Below, piece by piece: positions 4,674 through 6,923 of a DNA stretch of 6,923 bases (position 1 is its first letter; each line of letters opens with the position of its first letter). Below the pieces are notes generated by a model that did not search any database, was not told the origin of the DNA, and was given only the letters and a program-made list of their open reading frames with translations. Source of the DNA: Pseudomonadota bacterium (GTDB lineage: Bacteria; Pseudomonadota; Alphaproteobacteria; Rhizobiales; Rhizobiaceae); the NCBI GenBank assembly GCA_023428515.1, contig JAEYXI010000436.1, positions 1 through 6,923 of the forward strand, given 5' to 3'. The position numbers and the translations under genes were made by a program.

Positions 4674-6923
4674 CTAGGCCCTCAGTCTTTCGTTCTTCGG
4701 ATCCCACAGCGGCTCGTCCTTCTGGACTGTCGCGGGGTAGCGCTCGCCAAATATCTCGACCTCGATCCCGGTGCCCGGCTCCGCGAGGTCGGAGCGCAGC
4801 ATGCCGAGCGCGATCGATTTGTCTATCCGGTGGCCGAAGCCTCCTGACGTGGTCTCGCCGACGATCTGGCCGTCGTGCCAGAGCGTCGACATGTAAGGCG
4901 CGTCGTAGTTCGGGCTGTCCACGACCAGCGTCACGAAGCGCTTCTTCACGCCCTGCTGCTTCTCGTTCTGCAGCGCAGCCTTGCCGCAAAATTCAGGCTT
5001 GTCCCATTTGACGAAGCGTTCCAGTCCACCTTGCAGCAAGGTGTAGTCGGTCGACAGGTCCTGCTTCCAGGCGCGGTAGCCCTTCTCGAGCCTGAGCGAG
5101 TCCAGCGCGAACATGCCGAACGGCTTCAGGCCGTGCTTCTGGCCGGCTGCCCAGACGGCGTCGAAGATCGTTGCCGTATCCTCGACCTTGGTGTGGATTT
5201 CCCATCCGAGTTCGCCCGCAAAGGAGACCCGGACAAGCTGGCACCAGCGGCCGTCGATCTGCACCGACTGGTGCGACAGCCAGGGCAGGGACAGGTCGGC
5301 GCCGCAAACCTCCGCCAGGATTTCTCGCGATTTCGGCCCTGAGAGGATCTGGCAGGTAAAGCGCTCGGTCGCATCTTCGAGAGTCAATTCAGCGCTTTGC
5401 GGCAGATGTTTCTGCAACCACTCGAAGTCGTGCAGTTGCGCGACCGCCGCCGTGATCAGGAAGAACAGGTTCTCGTCCAGCGCCATGATCGACATCTCGG
5501 TGACGATGCGGCCCTTCTCGTCGGCGAAATAGCCAAGGCCGATCCTGCCGGGCTTCGGCACGATGCCCGTGATCATGGTCGACAGCCATTCGCGCGCGCC
5601 TTCGCCCTGCAGCCGGAAGCGTGAGAAACCGGGCAGGTCGAGGATGCCGGCAGCGTCGCGCACCGCCAGGCACTCCTCGCGTATGCGCTTTTGCCAAGGC
5701 CCTTCGCGGCGGAAGGTCTGCGTTGTTTCCTCCGACATGTCGTCACCGGATTTTACGAACCAGGTGGCCCGCTCCCAGCCATTATAGGCGTTGAACTGGG
5801 CACCCAATGCCGCAACCCGGTCGTGGATGGGCGATAGCTTCCGGTCACGCCCGGCCGGCCAGGCGTGTCGCGGGAAATGGATGGCGTATTCGTGGCCGTA
5901 GACCTCCATGCCCTTGGCGACGGCATAGTCCGGCTCGGCCGCGAAGGCTGTGAAGCGGCGTGGATCGCAGGACCACATGTCCCATTCGGTCTGCCCCTCG
6001 GTCACCCATTCGGCGAGCACCTTGCCGGCGCCGCCGGCCTGCGCGATGCCGAAGGTGAAGACGCAGGCCTCGAAAGCGTTCGGCACACCCGGCATCGGTC
6101 CTATGAGGGGGTTGCCGTCGGGCGCGTAGGGGATAGGCCCATTGATCACCTTGGAGAGGCCGGCCGTGCCGAGGATCGGCACGCGCGCGATGGCGGCGTT
6201 GAGATACCATTCCAGCCGCTCGAGGTCGTCGGGATAGAGCTGGAAGGAAAAATCGTCGGGCATAGGATCGTCGGGCGTCGCCCAGTGCGCGCGGCAATTG
6301 CGCTCGTAGGGGCCGAGATTCATGCCGCTCTTTTCCTGGCGCAGGTAATAGGACGTGTCGACGTCGCGCAGCAGCGGCAGCTTGTGGCCGGCTTCCTTCG
6401 ACCATGCGGCGAGTTCGGGAATCTCCTCGAACAATATGTACTGATGGCTCATCACCATCATCGGCACCTTGCGTCCGAAAAGCGCGCCGACCTCGGCCGC
6501 GCGATAGCCGCCGGCGTTGACGACGTATTCTGAGCGGATCTCGCCCTTGGGCGTCGAGATCACCCACTCGCCGTTCTCGCGCCGCGCGCCTGTGACCGGG
6601 CAGAAACGCACGATCTTCGCGCCCATGTCGCGCGCGCCCTTGGCAAGCGCCTGAGTCAACTGCGCCGGGTCGATGTCGCCTTCGCTGGGGTCGTAGAGCG
6701 CACCCTTCAGCTCATGCGTCTCGATGAAAGGATAGCGGCGCTTGATCTCATCGAGCCCGACCACGTCGATCGCCATGCCCTGGTAGCGGCCCATGCCCTT
6801 GGCGCGCTGGAATTCCTGCATGCGCTCGTCGGTGTGCGCGAGGCGGAGCGAGCCGGTGACGTGGTAGTTCATCGGATAGTCGACGACCTGTGCAAGTCCG
6901 CGATAGAGTTCGGCCGAGTAGCG
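4674..6923 (-). CDS. FAD-dependent oxidoreductase fused to GcvT domain, paralog of the downstream gene (5' end outside window)
   Basis: Partial gene. The frame runs open to the window edge: 17 codons upstream of the ATG at 6872 read RYSAELYRGLAQVVDYP, which aligns with KYSADLY at residue 68 of the complete paralog. About 65-70 residues, including the FAD dinucleotide loop and any covalent-FAD His, are therefore missing, and 6872 is an internal Met. Numbering from that Met: remainder of the DAO domain to about 290, with VNAGGYRAAEVG (118-129), a YY pair (175-176) and FGIAQAGGAGKVLAEW (274-289); central domain about 293-350; GcvT N-terminal domain about 352-620, with GRIVTE (454-459), GELGWE (553-558) and LDSLRLEK (590-597); GcvT C-terminal barrel about 640-725. 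The predicted role is oxidative N-demethylation with C1 transfer to tetrahydrofolate. Glu459 replaces the Asp found at the aligned folate position of the paralog, so folate coupling may differ. The gene ends one base before the aminotransferase start. It is the first visible gene of the operon; the promoter must lie outside the window. Confidence 0.92.
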   Translation of the reverse strand, partial: RYSAELYRGLAQVVDYPMNYHVTGSLRLAHTDERMQEFQRAKGMGRYQGMAIDVVGLDEIKRRYPFIETHELKGALYDPSEGDIDPAQLTQALAKGARDMGAKIVRFCPVTGARRENGEWVISTPKGEIRSEYVVNAGGYRAAEVGALFGRKVPMMVMSHQYILFEEIPELAAWSKEAGHKLPLLRDVDTSYYLRQEKSGMNLGPYERNCRAHWATPDDPMPDDFSFQLYPDDLERLEWYLNAAIARVPILGTAGLSKVINGPIPYAPDGNPLIGPMPGVPNAFEACVFTFGIAQAGGAGKVLAEWVTEGQTEWDMWSCDPRRFTAFAAEPDYAVAKGMEVYGHEYAIHFPRHAWPAGRDRKLSPIHDRVAALGAQFNAYNGWERATWFVKSGDDMSEETTQTFRREGPWQKRIREECLAVRDAAGILDLPGFSRFRLQGEGAREWLSTMITGIVPKPGRIGLGYFADEKGRIVTEMSIMALDENLFFLITAAVAQLHDFEWLQKHLPQSAELTLEDATERFTCQILSGPKSREILAEVCGADLSLPWLSHQSVQIDGRWCQLVRVSFAGELGWEIHTKVEDTATIFDAVWAAGQKHGLKPFGMFALDSLRLEKGYRAWKQDLSTDYTLLQGGLERFVKWDKPEFCGKAALQNEKQQGVKKRFVTLVVDSPNYDAPYMSTLWHDGQIVGETTSGGFGHRIDKSIALGMLRSDLAEPGTGIEVEIFGERYPATVQKDEPLWDPKNERLRA
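4679..4683 (-). promoter_or_regulatory. Shine-Dalgarno site of the aminotransferase, inside the upstream gene's last codons
   Basis: On the minus strand the site reads GAGGG. Its GAGG core lies seven bases before the ATG at 4672, good spacing for a ribosome site. It overlaps the final Leu-Arg-Ala codons of the upstream FAD/GcvT gene, whose TAG is separated from the ATG by one base (TAG C ATG). Ribosomes finishing the first gene would be placed directly on this start, which implies translational coupling and confirms the chosen start. Confidence 0.6.

Noticed and set aside
2792..5011. A 739-codon open frame on the plus strand running across parts of three minus-strand genes.
   Set aside because: It is codon-aligned antisense to the aminotransferase and the 816-residue enzyme. 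Stops there would require TTA, CTA or TCA codons on the sense strand, which are rare at this GC content, so long open antisense frames are expected. The translation shows no domain, while the sense frames have clear motifs. It closes soon after entering the first gene, which is in a different frame.
5865..6533. A 222-codon open frame on the plus strand.
   Set aside because: Codon-aligned antisense shadow of the truncated FAD/GcvT gene; no family features.

Overview
The window looks like a piece of an alphaproteobacterial chromosome or megaplasmid, most likely Rhizobiales (Mesorhizobium/Phyllobacteriaceae-like). This rests on the high GC content, the strong preference for G/C in third codon positions, the tight catabolic gene packing, and the presence of sarcosine/dimethylglycine-dehydrogenase-type flavoproteins, which are typically multiplied in these bacteria. 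The genus is an inference from style and gene content, not from a marker gene.

Layout. On the plus strand, bases 1-573 hold the 3' part of a flavodoxin-fold NAD(P)H:quinone oxidoreductase-type protein whose first few codons lie before the window. It is followed by a small three-helix membrane protein of unknown function (623-946). A 90-base gap (947-1036) separates these from a convergent minus-strand block that fills the rest of the window. Read in transcription order, this block is: a flavoprotein fused to a GcvT (aminomethyltransferase) module, 5'-truncated by the window edge (6923-4674); a fold-type I PLP aminotransferase (4672-3491); and a second, complete 816-residue FAD/GcvT fusion enzyme (3487-1037). 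The intergenic distances are 1 and 3 bases, and Shine-Dalgarno-like sites sit inside the end of each preceding gene. The three genes are therefore almost certainly one translationally coupled operon, whose promoter and first part lie beyond base 6923.

How the genes may work together. FAD/GcvT fusion enzymes oxidise N-methyl groups of methylated amines or amino acids and pass the resulting C1 unit to tetrahydrofolate. An aminotransferase placed between two such enzymes suggests a route in which an N-methylated amino acid is demethylated, perhaps twice, and the free amino acid is then transaminated to a 2-oxo acid. The substrate cannot be read from the sequence. The complete enzyme resembles sarcosine dehydrogenase and keeps the folate-site Asp. 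The truncated paralog has Glu at the aligned position, so the two are probably not redundant. No mobile elements, RNA genes, CRISPR arrays or defence systems were seen.
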